A stretch of DNA of 64,000 nucleotides from Phocoena phocoena (Eukaryota; Chordata; Mammalia; Artiodactyla; Phocoenidae). Position numbers and translations under genes: made by a program. The notes below the pieces were generated by a model. The model was not told the DNA's origin and made no database searches. It saw nothing but the letters and a program-made list of their open reading frames with translations. The stretch lies in assembly GCF_963924675.1 (NCBI RefSeq), contig NC_089228.1:90736894-90800893 (forward strand), given 5' to 3'. The number at the start of each line of letters is the position of its first letter. The stretch's first letter is position 1. Of the stretch, positions 23,581 to 37,105 are shown in pieces.

Positions 23581-24604
23581 AGCAGGCTTACTCTATCAAA
23601 GTGTTAAGGTTTTCAAATCAATTATTTGCTTAGAATCAAAACTTATATCACTCATTTATCTAGGCACCTGTCTTGCCTCAAGTCCAAATCACCTGAGTCT
23701 CTTGAAGGATACTAGGCAACATGCTAGGTTATTACTTATAAAAATCAAATCCAATTGCCTTTGAGTATAACTGTACCTCACTTATTTTCCCTATAAGTTT
23801 GATAGGGAAAATGTACTTATGCTCTGAAATACATTTTACGGTGTCTACTTTCAGCTAACCTAGGTGAAATAATAGGCCATTCTTTAACTCCCTCCATTCA
23901 TAACCCCAGACATTCTTTGGCTGCTGTGAATGGTGCTGAAATAAACCTGAAATATTCTGCGGTAAATGGGACATGCTGGAACCTTTCTCTTAAGTACATA
24001 TGCCAAGAAATACTTCATTTGGGGTCATGGGATGAAAGGAACAAAATTAAAACATGGATTCTTCAAGCACCAGTATACATATCCCAAGGAAACTGAGCCA
24101 TCTCAACTCTTTGCCCTATTTCTGAACTGCATCTTCCAGCTAGACAACGGTCTTCACAGACAGCCTTCTCCACTTTGGGATTTCACTTATTTACTGATGT
24201 ATTTGTCCAGCTATGAAAAGTGGCTGTGGGCCGGGGTACAAGGGATAAATTAAACCATCCCTTGGCCTCTCCTCTCTAATTCAAGTGATTTTTTTTTAAT
24301 AAAAAAAAAAAAAAATCTATTTGTGGGGAATTCCCCAGGAACTCCTTTGCATGGCCAGCTGCCTGATGGTTGAATGAATGATTTTGGATTGAATGTAGCT
24401 TCACTTGATGTTCTAACCTAGAGATACAAGCAAGAGAAAGAAGTTCAGGTGACTAATATGACATAGCTGGTAAAGATTAATAAAGCCAATGAAAAAATCA
24501 AACTCTACATGTCTTTAGATTTTGTATGTTATTTGCAAAGCTGAATCCATTGGCTTTTCATGACATCCTGTGAACTGTACTTAATTGTGGTCAATAGCTT
24601 TTAT
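23581..24604. other. Mostly unclassified; possible antisense L1 scrap
   Basis: 'ggctgctgtgaatggtgctg' followed by 'aaataaacctgaaatattct' near 23,919-23,958 loosely resembles the antisense of the L1 ORF2 C-terminal region, but the match is weak. An AT run lies at 24,288-24,316 (ttttttttaataaaaaaaaa). No gene seen. Confidence 0.35.
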
Positions 24605-24775
24605 TTCATTCATTTATTAATTCTTTTACCAATATTTATTGAGCATCTACTACATATCAAGCACTCTTCTGGCACTGGGGATGCAGTCGTGAGCCAGAGA
24701 CAAAGACCTTCCTTTTATCATGGTAGACACTCTTTTCCAAAGATATATTATAATGGCCCAAGTGAAAGGAGTGTA
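24605..24775 (-). mobile_element. L2 3' end relic
   Basis: 'catttattaattcttttacc', 'atttattgagcatctactac', 'caagcactcttctggcactg' and 'gggatgcagtcgtgagccag' are the reverse complement of the L2 3' end, the source of the familiar 'gtaggtgctcaataaa' motif. Confidence 0.75.
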
Positions 24776-25344
24776 AGATAGGTATTTCCACTGGGAACTG
24801 GACAGCCTGTCTCCGTCCCTGTCTATGGGCCTTCTGCTCTCTGGAGCTCAGGTAACTTGTTTACAAAAAGGAAGAAAGGGATAAACAAACTTTGGGACTT
24901 CCTTCCATTCTTACCCTCCTATTAGCTACCCCTTCAAACACCTCGACATGCCAGACCCAACAAACTGTTGTGAATACCTGGAGCTTACATTCAGGCTTCC
25001 TCCAGAATTCAGAAATGACAGGGAGGGATGCGGCCTTCGGAGATTAAAGCACAAAGTCAGCACATACTGAAGCAGAGCACAGGTACATAAAGTCTCCTTC
25101 AGGAGAGAGGGCAGGCACAGACCAGTATGTCTTGACCACTGTAACAATATGAGCTGAGACAATAGCATTGCTTAGCAATAACAGCAGTCCATAAATATTG
25201 CACAATCCTAAAACTCTGTATTGTGTCACTGAATGGAGGTAGCTTCTTAAAGGAAAGAGTTCTTTAAACAAAAAATGTCTTTTCATCTGAAATTTGGTTA
25301 CTTTTTTCTTTGGGAAATACAGATCACACTATTCTGTAATTCAC
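24776..25344. other. Unclassified non-coding sequence
   Basis: Two overlapping minus-strand open frames (24,926-25,168 and 25,044-25,286) have no recognisable family. No other signal. Confidence 0.45.
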
Positions 25345-25447
25345 AGAATTTCCATAAGGGTAGGGGCTGTGTCAGTCTTGTTCATCACTGGAACCCCAAA
25401 CTTAGGACAGCATCTGGCACTCAGTAAATATTGGCTGAATGAATGAT
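25345..25447 (+). mobile_element. L2 3' end relic
   Basis: 'gggtaggggctgtgtcagtc', 'ttgttcatcactggaacccc', 'gcatctggcactcagtaaat' and the 'gaatgaatga' terminus follow the L2 3' end on the plus strand. Confidence 0.8.
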
Positions 25448-25589
25448 TTAATAACTATAATAACGAATGAAAAAACTCATGTACAAACAACATCCCTATA
25501 GCACCCCCAGTTACCATTGCAATGTTTTCTTCCAAAAGGCCAAAACAAAACATTTTTAAACAATCTTACATATATGTTTAAACAGAGTT

Positions 25590-25798
25590 GTGTTTGTTTT
25601 TTTTTTGTGGTACGTGGGCCTCTCACTGTTGTGGCCTCTCCCTCTGCGGAGCAGAGGCTCCGGACGCGCAGGCCCAGCGGCCATGGCTCACGGGCCCAGC
25701 AGCTCCGCGGCATGTGGGATCCTCCCGGACCAGGGCACGAACCCGCGTCCCCTGCATCGGCAGGCGGACTCCCAACCACTGCACCACCAGGGAAGCCC
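25590..25798 (-). mobile_element. CHR-type SINE, inverted, 11 bp TSD
   Basis: Reverse complement of the short-form SINE: poly(T) at 25,597-25,606, then 'gtgggcctctcactgttgtg', ending 'gcaccaccagggaagcc'. It is flanked by the TSD 'taaacagagtt' at 25,579-25,589 and 25,799-25,809. Its orientation is opposite to the SINEs just downstream. Confidence 0.93.
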
Positions 25799-26053
25799 TA
25801 AACAGAGTTTTTAATCACATGCCTTGCTCTTCCCTTCCCTTTCACTCTTACCTGCCCAGTAAAGTATTCTGCTTCCCCATGCCTTCTGAGAACAACCTGT
25901 GGGGCCTTTCTGCAGCACCTGAAGTCAGCTGAGGGAACCAGGGTAAACCCAGATGTAGCCTGTACCCATCATCAGTGCCACATGCTTAGAGGGTTCCCAG
26001 TCCTCAATTCCCTGCTCACAAATATAAGAACTTTACATTAAAAACACCAGTTT

Positions 26054-26400
26054 AGGGCTTCCCTGGTGGTGCAGTGGTTGGGAGTCCGCCTGCCGATGCA
26101 GGGGACGCGGGTTCGTGCCCTGGTCCGGGAGGATCCCACATGCCGCGGAGCTGCTGGGCCCGTGAGCCATGGCCACTGAGCCTGCGCTCTAGAGACCGTG
26201 AGACACAACTACTGAGCCTGCATGCCACAACTACTGAAGCCCACATGCCTAGAACCTGTGCTCTGCAACAAAAGAAGCCACCGCAATGAGAAGCCCACGG
26301 ACCACAACGAAGAGCAGCCCCTGCTCGCCCCAACTAGAGAAAGCCCACGTGCAGCAACAAAGACCCAATGCAGCCAATAATAACTTAAAAAAAAAAAAAA
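26054..26400 (+). mobile_element. Long-form CHR SINE, 13 bp TSD
   Basis: Short-form-like head (to about 26,190) joined to the long CHR body ('cacaactactgagcctgcat', 'gcccacatgcctagaacctg', 'gtgcagcaacaaagacccaa') and an A tail. The TSD is 'aaaacaccagttt' (26,041-26,053) and 'aaagcaccagttt' (26,401-26,413), with one mismatch. Confidence 0.92.
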
Positions 26401-26457
26401 AAAGCACCAGTTTTAAATCCTTCCTGCATCCATGGAATTACAAGGTATAACAGAATA

Positions 26458-26963
26458 GGGACTCCCTGGTGGTCTAGTGCTAAAGAATCTGCCTTACAAT
26501 GCAGGGGACGCAGGTTCAATCTCTGGTCAGGGAACTAAAATCCCACATGCTGCGAGGCAACTAAACCTGCGCCACCAGGGTTTCCCTGGTGACGCAGTGG
26601 TTGAGAGTCTGCCTGCCGATGCGGGGGACACGGGTTCGTGCCCCGGTCCGGGAAGATCCCACATGCCGCAGAGAGGCTGGGCCCGTGAGCCATGGCCACT
26701 GAGCCTGCGCATCCGGAGCCTGTGCTCCGCAACGGGAGAGGCCACAACAGTGAGAGGCCCGCGTACCACAAAAAAAAAAAAAAAACCCATGCACCACAAC
26801 TACTGAGCTCACACTCCTTGGAGCCTGCACACCACAACTATTGAGAAGCCCGTGCACTGCAATGAAAGATTCCACATGCCTCAACGAAGATCCTGCGTGC
26901 CGCAACTAAGACCCGAGGCAGCCAAAAATAAAATAAAATTAATCAATTAATTAAAATAAAATA
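26458..26963 (+). mobile_element. Older CHR/Bov-tA-like SINE, split by a younger SINE
   Basis: Head 'gggactccctggtggtctag' and body up to about 26,577. The body resumes at about 26,786 ('catgcaccacaactactgag' ... 'gccgcaactaagacccgagg') and ends in an aaataaaataaaatt tail. The outer TSD 'aacagaata' is at 26,449-26,457 and 26,964-26,972. The inserted segment is annotated separately. Confidence 0.88.
26578..26785 (+). mobile_element. Short-form CHR SINE nested in the older SINE
   Basis: A complete short-form SINE from 'gggtttccctggtgacgcag' to an A tail, sitting in the body of the older SINE. Flanking copies 'cctgcgccacca' and 'ccatgcaccaca' look like a diverged TSD. It is therefore younger than its host SINE. 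Confidence 0.88.
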
Positions 26964-27070
26964 AACAGAATACTAGGTCCATAAAGAATTTGGGAAAACA
27001 GTTTAAACGGTGAAGAATTAATTTCTAGTCACAATTCCAACAGCATGCCTGTAAGGCTTTCAAAGGCATG

Positions 27071-27093
27071 GTGCGCGTGCAGGCACGCGTGCG

Positions 27094-27127
<34 letters not shown>
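27071..27127. repeat. (GC)n(AC)n alternating tract
   Basis: Begins with degenerate gtgcgcgtgcaggcacgc, then about six GC units running directly into about 13 AC units. Strictly alternating purine-pyrimidine sequence of this kind can adopt left-handed DNA. CpG steps are well preserved. Confidence 0.9.
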
Positions 27128-27999
27128 TGTACTTTCTTGTTTCCATAAGGGTCCTAGTGTGAACTCATCTACAATGCTCCTCGTCTAATATGAAGACCCT
27201 ATTATGCATCATAAGATGTGGAATTTGGAGAAAATTTTATTTAAAATCCTATGCCTGGTCATCATAGGAATCTTCAAGGGATCCAGTCACAGTTATGCAG
27301 CACTTATTATTCAAGAGCCTGCTCTGTAACTATCAATATGAGTAAACTAAGTTTTAAGACAAAAATCTGGTTAAAAAGTGAGAACTCATTGGCCTTACTG
27401 CCTCCACAGACTCTATTCATCAGTAATGGCAACTCTTCATTTCCATTTCTATATCTTTAGGAGCATCTACCTTGATGCAAGCCTAATTCAACGGACAAAT
27501 GGAAATTTCCCAGCTCACCTGCCTGTATTTAAATCTAGTTGACCACCAAGACAGATAAAAATAAAGATGTTACCATATCTATTTTTTTTCCAGCAGCAAA
27601 GTAACATCAAGAGAGTAAAGACTGACCTTGATTTATAGATATAGAAGAGAACAAAAAGTATGAACAAAATAATTGCAAAAGCCAAGCACCCAATGGATGT
27701 GTTTATTTATCCTCAATGTTCCATTGCACTTCATTCTACTAGTACAGTGCTTTAGAGTACTACTTTCTGGTGTGGGTATTGGGTTGTGAGTTAACTCATT
27801 AAGAAACCAAGTTCCTACTCAAAATAATGTTTTTTAGAGTACGTGGCACAGACCTCTGCAACAAGAAAGAGATAGTCAATGTATGTTAGAAGATTCTGAG
27901 GCTATTTGCTTGCTGAAGAGGGAATAGGCACAGTGAGAACTAGCATTATTAATTAAACCTGTCAGGTAAGAAAATAATTCGTCATTCTTAGAGAGACAG
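27128..27999. other. Unclassified non-coding sequence
   Basis: Nothing recognised; the short frame at 27,251-27,460 has no family. Confidence 0.45.
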
Positions 28000-28235
28000 A
28001 GTTACATGGTAGAAATCACTTAGACTTTGAGATCATATGGACCAAGGTTAAAATCCCAGTCTCAGTTACTTTCTCTGAGCCATGAATTCAATTCTCAATT
28101 TCTTACTTATTAAATGGAAAAGATGTATCTACTTTCCTGAGTTGTAATGAGCAATTATAAGTAAATAATATAAATATAATATAAAGCACCTACCACATAA
28201 ATGGTATAGGCGGTGCTAAATAAAGAGTACCTATA
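28000..28235 (+). mobile_element. MIR SINE
   Basis: Nearly full-span MIR on the plus strand: 'gagttacatggtagaaatca', 'ttagactttgagatcatatg', 'gttactttctctgagccatg', 'cttattaaatggaaaagatg' and 'aaagcacctaccacataaat' near the end. Diverged but in order. Confidence 0.7.
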
Positions 28236-29379
28236 GTTTTCATATTTTGGTCCCAAATGGCATAACTAGTGATGACAGTTGGAAGTATAAGGAGGCTCAT
28301 TTCAGCTCAGTAAAGAAGAAATTTTCTATAAGTAAGAACCGCCCAAAGATCAAATCAACTGGGCGGCTTATTATGAGGTGGTGACTTCCCCTTCATCAAG
28401 AGCCTTCAAGCAAAACCTAAATGATCTTTTACGAGGCATGATGAATAGGGAATTAAATATAAAATTTTAGACCTTTTAAATGCTAAGTTCCTATGATGCC
28501 TTGAAATTCCTGATAAGATTCTGAAATGATGAGCATAATTTTTCTGATTATTCTTGAAAGAAAAGATAACAAGTTTACACAGAAGGGAGGAAATCTGTCA
28601 TGAGACATTGAGTTTAGCTTAAATGGTAACTTTGCATGTCTAGAAAATTAGTATTCAGAGTCATGATTTTTTTGCCAGCAATAGACTTTAGAAAAATAGA
28701 AAGGTCTAAATGTTCCCAAGCCTCTGGCTTCCAGTTGTCTATTTAAATAGCTCTCACTGTTCCACTTCATCTTTTTTCTCTAGTTGAGAAGCAGACATGA
28801 CAAAAGTAGTTAAATGAGTGCTGTTGATTAGCATTAGGAAAACATCCATTTACTTCTAGTTCATCAGGATATGTCCTGGGAATTATCTTCTCCAACCCTC
28901 TCTCAGTTTCTCAGTTGGCTGAAGTTCTCTCTCCCTTCTCCCTACTTCATGCGAAAAGAGAAAAAAAATCTCTTGTCTCATGAACAGTTTTCCTCTCTTC
29001 TCTGAGACTCAGCATACTTAGTCCTATACAGAATTGCCTACTTTAAGAAGGTCTCTCAAGGCAATTTCCCAACAAGACTATTCTGTCACCAAGTGGAATC
29101 CTCACACCACCCACCAAAAGAGCCATTTTCTTCATTTCATCACAATGCACTGTCATACAGTAGCTGAATGATCCTAGAGAAGGGCACAACTTGGGGAGAG
29201 GTGGACACAGACTCTTTAAGTGTTCCATGAAGTGGCTTCAGGATGCTTTGTGAAATCCCTGAAAATATGAGCAAAATTTTACAGGAGTGTGAACTTAGCT
29301 GTGTGAGAGTCCATGAACTCATCAGATTCTTAAACACCGCATACGATACCAAAAAAGATTAAGAATCAATGTCTTATAG
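28236..29379. other. Unclassified non-coding sequence
   Basis: No repeat family, exon or RNA gene recognised. Minus-strand open frames at 29,043-29,228 and 29,140-29,352 have no domain. Confidence 0.45.
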
Positions 29380-29700
29380 GAGAAAATATCTGCAAATAAC
29401 GTATCTTGATAAGGATCTCATGCACGCTAGAGTTCTTTATAGAACTCTTTGCGATCCAACAATAAAGAGATAAAGGACCCAATTAAAATGGGCGAAAGAT
29501 GTGAATAGACATTTCTCCAAAGAATATACACAAATAACCAATACAGGTTACACACAGGTACAAGTGATTAACATCACTAGTCACTAAGGAATGGCAAATC
29601 AAAACCACAATGAGTTAGGACTTCCTATCCACTAAGATGGCTATAACCAAAAGGACAGACGATAACAAGTATTGGTGTGGGTATGGAAAAACTGGAAGCT
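29380..29700 (+). mobile_element. L1 ORF2 C-terminal fragment
   Basis: Landmarks of the L1 ORF2 tail in order: 'gaaaatatctgcaaataacg', 'aaaatgggcgaaagatgtga', 'agacatttctccaaagaata' and 'aatggcaaatcaaaaccaca', ending in a 'tattggtgtgggtatggaaa' block. Stops in all frames; truncated at both ends. Confidence 0.75.
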
Positions 29701-30172
29701 GGTTCTTTCTAACCAGTAGGATATTGACCACAAGTTGGCAACACAAATGACATATAACAAATTACTGATTTTAGAGAATGGGCATCTAAGAGCACACTCA
29801 TGAGCCTCTCCAGCTACTGGAACCTAGATAAGTAACCATCAGTGGGAAGGTCTTCAATTTGCACCACTGAAACATGGTGGAACCTTGAGATTGTGCTTCT
29901 AAATTTCTAAATTTCCAAGCTCACAATGAAGTAATGATACCTTCCTTCCTGGTGTTGTTATGAAGATTAATGAAACTGCATCTGTCACATAATTTGAGTC
30001 TTTGCCTGAAATGTTTTCTGTGACTTTAACAGGACATCCACATGCCTTTCTGTTTACCAAATAAAATGTTAGCTCAAAAAGGTGTTTGGATGTGTTGCTA
30101 AAGATATTGTTTTATTCCAATAAAATTGAGGCCTCATGGACATAAAACTGATTTGAAAGCCAAGTGACCTAC
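29701..30172. other. Unclassified non-coding sequence
   Basis: No feature recognised between the L1 fragment and the MaLR LTR. Confidence 0.45.
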
Positions 30173-30755
30173 TGTTTCAATTACCTATTGCTGCATGACA
30201 AGCTAACCCAAAGCTTAGTGATTTAAAATAACTTCCATTTTGTTCATGACTTTGCGGGTCAGGGATTTGGAAAAGGCTTGGCTGAGAGTTTTGTCTCTAA
30301 ACTGTGTGTCATCAGCTGGGGTGACTGAGGTTAGAGGATTCACTTCAAGATGACTTATTACTAATGTGACTGACATCTCAGTGCTCTTTGTGGTATGTGT
30401 GTGTGTGTTTGTCTGTCTGTCTTTCCATGCAAGCATCTTGTCACCCGAGGAGTCTCCATGTGGCTTGGGTTTCTAACAGCACTGTGGTCTCAAAGAAATC
30501 ACACTTCTTGCATGATGCTGGCTTCTAAGAAGGAGGAAGCAGAAGCTGCCAGGTCAATTAAGAGCTATGCCCTGAACTGCAGTGTCACTTGTGCTGTATT
30601 CTATTGGTCAAAACAGTCATAGAGCCTTCCCAGATTCAAGGGAGGGGAAAATACACTCTACTTCCTGGTGGAGGACTGGCAAGGTCACACTGCTGAAGAG
30701 CATTTGGGATAGGAGATATGTTTGCATTCATCTCTGGGAAATACAACCTGCCACA
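30173..30755 (-). mobile_element. Solo MaLR LTR (MLT1, older subfamily)
   Basis: Reverse-strand MLT1 LTR. Plus-strand landmarks: 'attacctattgctgcatgac', 'gatttaaaataacttccatt', 'catgactttgcgggtcaggg', 'gtgctgtattctattggtca', 'gggaggggaaaatacactct' and 'tacaacctgccaca'. A tgtgtgtg/gtctgtct microsatellite (30,392-30,424) has grown inside it. I saw no clear 5 bp TSD. It is not a gene; frames across it are accidental. Confidence 0.82.
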
Positions 30756-30807
30756 GCCAGGTTCTCATCTCGGTACAATTTCCATCAACATTTCATAATG
30801 CTCCAAA

Positions 30808-30866
30808 TAAACCTATACCTATACCTACACAGGTACATATACCTGTACCTCTACTACCTACAATAG
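30808..30866. repeat. ACCTAT-type short tandem repeat with hairpin
   Basis: Several acctat/acctac units. An exact inverted repeat, caggta (30,830-30,835) and tacctg (30,840-30,845), with a four-base loop lies within it. Confidence 0.7.
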
Positions 30867-31901
30867 GTCTCACTGCTTGAAAAATGCAGGAATTGGACCA
30901 GAGTTCTTCTTAGGATCCTTTGATTGCAAGGAACAGAGACTTACCCAAGATATCTTACGAAAAATAGAATTCTCATAGGAAAACACAACCGACTGTCACT
31001 GAAACAAGCAAATTCTCAGGCATCAGCTATGCTCCTTGGCCTCTCTTAGAATGTTGGAATGTGTGGTTTTCCTTTCTTGGGCAAGTGGCATCCTTACAAA
31101 TGTGATTTAATCATTTCCTAACCCTTCCTCACAAGTCCACACTTTGTAGGGTCTATCAGGTTTAAACCCCAGTTAAACAATTACATTGTCTCCTAGTTTT
31201 TCACATCTTTCTACAGTAGGCAACTACATGTCTCTTGCTCCAAGGATTGCACTTTTTGTTTTATCAATTACACACTTCTATCTAATCAGCAGTGGCAGTG
31301 AGGGAATGGGGAGGTTGGTGTTAAAGATAAAATTACTTTGGTACAAAAAAATGGCCATCTCATCATGGTGATCCATGAGTAATACAACTAACTAATCTCC
31401 AAAGTCATTCCAGCTCCAAGCGTGTATGGATTTTGTAAAGGAAATTTCCATTAGCTTGTGCAGTAACACAATAGCCTACTCATTTCACAATGCCTCACAG
31501 GGTGTTCTTAAAAAAAAAAAGGAGCTACTGAGCAGCTTCCATTCCTTGGAGAGAAGAAAGAGGGCTCCAGGGACCCAGCCTAATTTCCTATAGCCATTCT
31601 ATTATCCCAGCTGTATCTACGGTTTCTATTAGCCCTTCTGTGCTATTGATCAGCCTGGTCACAATGAAAGAGCTTTATTGAATTCCAAGTAATGGAAACT
31701 CATTACATGGCCTAGATAATTAATTACCAATTCTTTCCTTTTAGTGAAATTGAAACTGGCTGTGGAGATCAAGCTGAGTGAGCCCAGTAATGCAGCCTGT
31801 TAGAAGCTTTATTTAATGCATATAAGGAACACTCTACACTGGCCTTGCAGATGCGTTTGGTGCACTGCAGACCCTTAAAACAACAAAAGCACTTTCCTTT
31901 A
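30867..31901. other. Unclassified non-coding sequence
   Basis: Flank of the compound L1. No repeat or exon recognised. It contains the intact L1 endonuclease-type target (ttt/aaaa at 31,898-31,904) used by the next element. Confidence 0.45.
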
Positions 31902-31915
31902 AAATAAACCACCTT

Positions 31916-34070
31916 GGAGAGACCTTCAAGATGGTGGAGGAGTAAGAAGTGGAGATCACCTTCCTCCCCACAGATACACCAGAAATACATCTTACACGTG
32001 GAACAACTCCTACAGAACACCTACTGAACGCTGGCAGAAGACCTCAGACCTCCCAAAAGGCAAGAAACTCCCCCACGTACCTGGGTAGGGCAAAAGAAAC
32101 AAGAATAAACAGAGACAAAAGAAGAGGGACGGGACCTGCACCAGTGGGAAGGAGCTGTGAAGGAGGAAAGGTCTCCACACACTAGGAAGCCCCTTCGCGG
32201 GTGGAGACTGCGGGTGGCGGAGGGGGTAAGCTTCGGGGCCGCGGAGGAGAGCACAGCCACAGGGGTGCGGAGGACAAAGCGGAGAGATTCCCGCACAGAG
32301 GATCAGGGCCGACCGGCACTCACCAGCCCGAGAGGCTTGTCTGCTCCCCCGCCGGGGCGGGCGGGGCCGGGAGCTGAGGCTCGGGCTTCGGTAGGAGCGC
32401 AGGGAGAGGACTGGGGTTGGCGGCGTGAACACAGCCTGAAGGGGGTTAGTGCGCCACGGCTAGCCGGGAGGGAGTCCGGGAAAAGTCTGGAGCTGCCCAA
32501 GAGGCAAGAGACTTTTTCTTACCTCTCTGTTTCCTGGTGCGCGAGGAGAGGGGATTAAGAGCGCCGCTTAAAGGAGCTCCAGAGACGGGCGCGAGCCGCG
32601 GCTAACAGCGCAGACCACAGAGACGGGCATGAGACGCTAAGGCTGCTGCTGCCGCCACCAAGAAGCCTGTGTGCGAGCACAGGTCACTCTCCACACCTCC
32701 CCTCCCGGGAGCCTGTGCAGCCCGCCACTGACGGGGTCTTCCTCCCCGGGAAAACGCACACCGCGCCTGAGGCTGGTGCAACGTCATGGCGGCCTCTGCC
32801 GCCGCAGGCTCGCCCCACACTCCACGCCCCGCCCTCCCCACCGGCCGGAGTGAGCCACAGCCCCCAATCAGCGGCTCCTTTAACCCCTTCCTGTCTGTGC
32901 GAAGAACAGACCCTCTCTGGCGACCTACACGCAGAGGCGGGGCCAAATCCAAAGCTGAGCCCCGGCAGCTGTGCGAACAAAGAAGAGAAAGGGAAATCTC
33001 TCTCAGCAGCCTCAGGAGCAGCGGATTAAATCTCCATAATCAACTTGATGTACCCTGCATCTGTGGAATACCTGAATAGACAACGAACCATCCCAAATTT
33101 AGGTGCTGGATTTTGGGAGCAACTGTAGACTTGGGGTTTGCTTTCTGTGTCTAATTGGTTTCTGGTCTTATGTTTATCTTAGTTTAGTATTTAGAGTTTA
33201 TTATCATTGGTAGATTAGTTTATTGATTTGGTTGCTCTCTTCCTTTTTTTATATATAGATTTTTATTTTCCTTTTTCTTTTTTTGTGAGTGTGTATGCGT
33301 CTTTCTGTGATTTTGGCTGTATACCTTTGCTTTTACCATTTGTGCTAGGGTTCTGTCTGTCCGTTTTTTTTCTATTTTTTAGTATAATTTTTAGTACTTG
33401 TTAACATTGGTGGATTTGTTTTCTGGTTGCTCTCTTCTTTCTTTCTTACTTTGTTTTTTCTTTTTTTATTACTTTTTAATTTTTAATAATTAAAAAATTT
33501 TTTATTTTAATAACTTTATTTTATTTTATATTATTTTCTTTCTTTTTTTCTCCCTTTTCTTCTGAGCCATGTGGATGACAGAAACTTCGTGCTCCAGCCA
33601 GCTGTCTGGCCTGTTCCTCTGAGGTGGGAGAGCTGAGTTCAGGACATTGATCTACCAGCAACCTCCCAGCACCATGTAATATCAAACAGCGAAAGCTCTC
33701 TCAGAGACCTCCATCTCAATGCTAAGACCCAGCTCCACTCAACGACCAGCAAACTACAGTGCTGGACACCCTATACCAAACAACTAGCAAGACAGCAACA
33801 CAACCCCACATATTAGCAGAGAGGCTGCCTAAAATCATACTAAAGTCACAGACACCCCAAAACACACCGTCAGACACAGTCCTACCCACCAGAAAGATAA
33901 GATCCAGCCTCATCCACCAGAACACAGGCACCAGTCCCCTCCACCAGGAAGCCTACACAACCCACTTAACCAACATTTGGTGTCTGCCTGGGAGCAGACA
34001 CCAAAAAAAACAGGAACTATGAACCTGTGGCCTGTGAAAAGGAAACCCCAAACACAGTAAGTTAAGCAAA
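31916..34070 (+). promoter_or_regulatory. Intact L1 5'UTR with CpG-rich internal promoter region
   Basis: It starts with a YY1-like motif, 'caagatggtgg', at 31,927-31,937, as expected near an L1 start site. About 32,170-32,990 is GC-rich with many CpG dinucleotides, unlike the surrounding AT-rich DNA. A T-rich stretch (about 33,230-33,560) and an A/C-rich stretch lead to the ORF1 start. In functional L1s this region is the internal promoter. Whether this copy is transcribed cannot be seen. Survival of CpGs suggests a fairly young insertion or past protection from methylation. Open frames in it reflect GC-richness; one antisense frame is treated under findings. Confidence 0.82.
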
Positions 34071-34094
34071 ATGAGAAGACAGAGAAACACACAG

Positions 34095-34106
<12 letters not shown>
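34071..34106 (+). pseudogene. L1 ORF1 remnant (11 codons, then stop)
   Basis: The ATG at 34,071 starts with residues MRRQRNTQKMK, which fit the start of cetacean L1 ORF1 (the RNA-binding chaperone of L1 particles). The frame hits TAA at 34,104-34,106. The sequence then reads as mid-ORF2, so nearly all of ORF1, including the coiled coil, RRM and C-terminal domain, is missing. Confidence 0.8.
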
Positions 34107-36723
<2,617 letters not shown>

Positions 36724-37104
36724 AAAAACAAAGGTTCTGATAAACCTAGGGGCAGGACAGGACTAAAGGCGCAGATGTAGAAAATGGACTTGAGGACATG
36801 GGGAGGGGGAAGCGTAAGCTGGGACGAAGTGAGAGAGTGGCATCGACATATATACACTACTAAATGTAAAATAGATAGCTAGTGGGAAGCAGCTGCATAG
36901 CACAGGGATATCAGCTCGGTGCTTTGTGACCACCTAGAGGGGTGGGATAGGCAGGGTGGGAGGGAGATGCAAGAGGGAGGAGATATGGGCATATATGTAT
37001 ATATATATAGCTGATTCACTCTGTTATAAAGCAGAAACTAACACATCATTATAAAGCAATTATACTCCCATAAAGATGTTAAAAAAATAAAAATTAAAAA
37101 AACA
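36724..37104 (+). other. First L1 3'UTR and internal A-rich tail
   Basis: Carries the 3'UTR typical of younger cetacean L1 copies: 'gacttgaggacatggggagg', 'ctagtgggaagcagctgcat', 'ggtgctttgtgaccacctag' and 'cataaagatgttaaaaaaat'. It ends in 'aaaaattaaaaaaa' at about 37,104. No flanking target copy follows; the second L1 segment begins at once. Confidence 0.8.
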
Positions 37105-37105
37105 G

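Noticed and set aside
25477..26905. Many frames of 70-114 codons on both strands with GPAAPRHVGSSRT-like residues
   Set aside because: All are translations of the GC-rich tRNA-derived SINE, and the same text recurs at 11.6, 12.6 and 59.0 kb.
32671..33079. Overlapping proline-rich frames that look like a first exon next to a CpG island
   Set aside because: The sequence is the L1 5'UTR, recognised from other cetacean L1 copies, and leads to an L1 ORF1 start. It is not a cellular gene promoter.
33230..33560. A long T-rich stretch resembling a polypyrimidine tract or degraded poly(T)
   Set aside because: It is a standard part of this L1 5'UTR family and sits collinearly within it.
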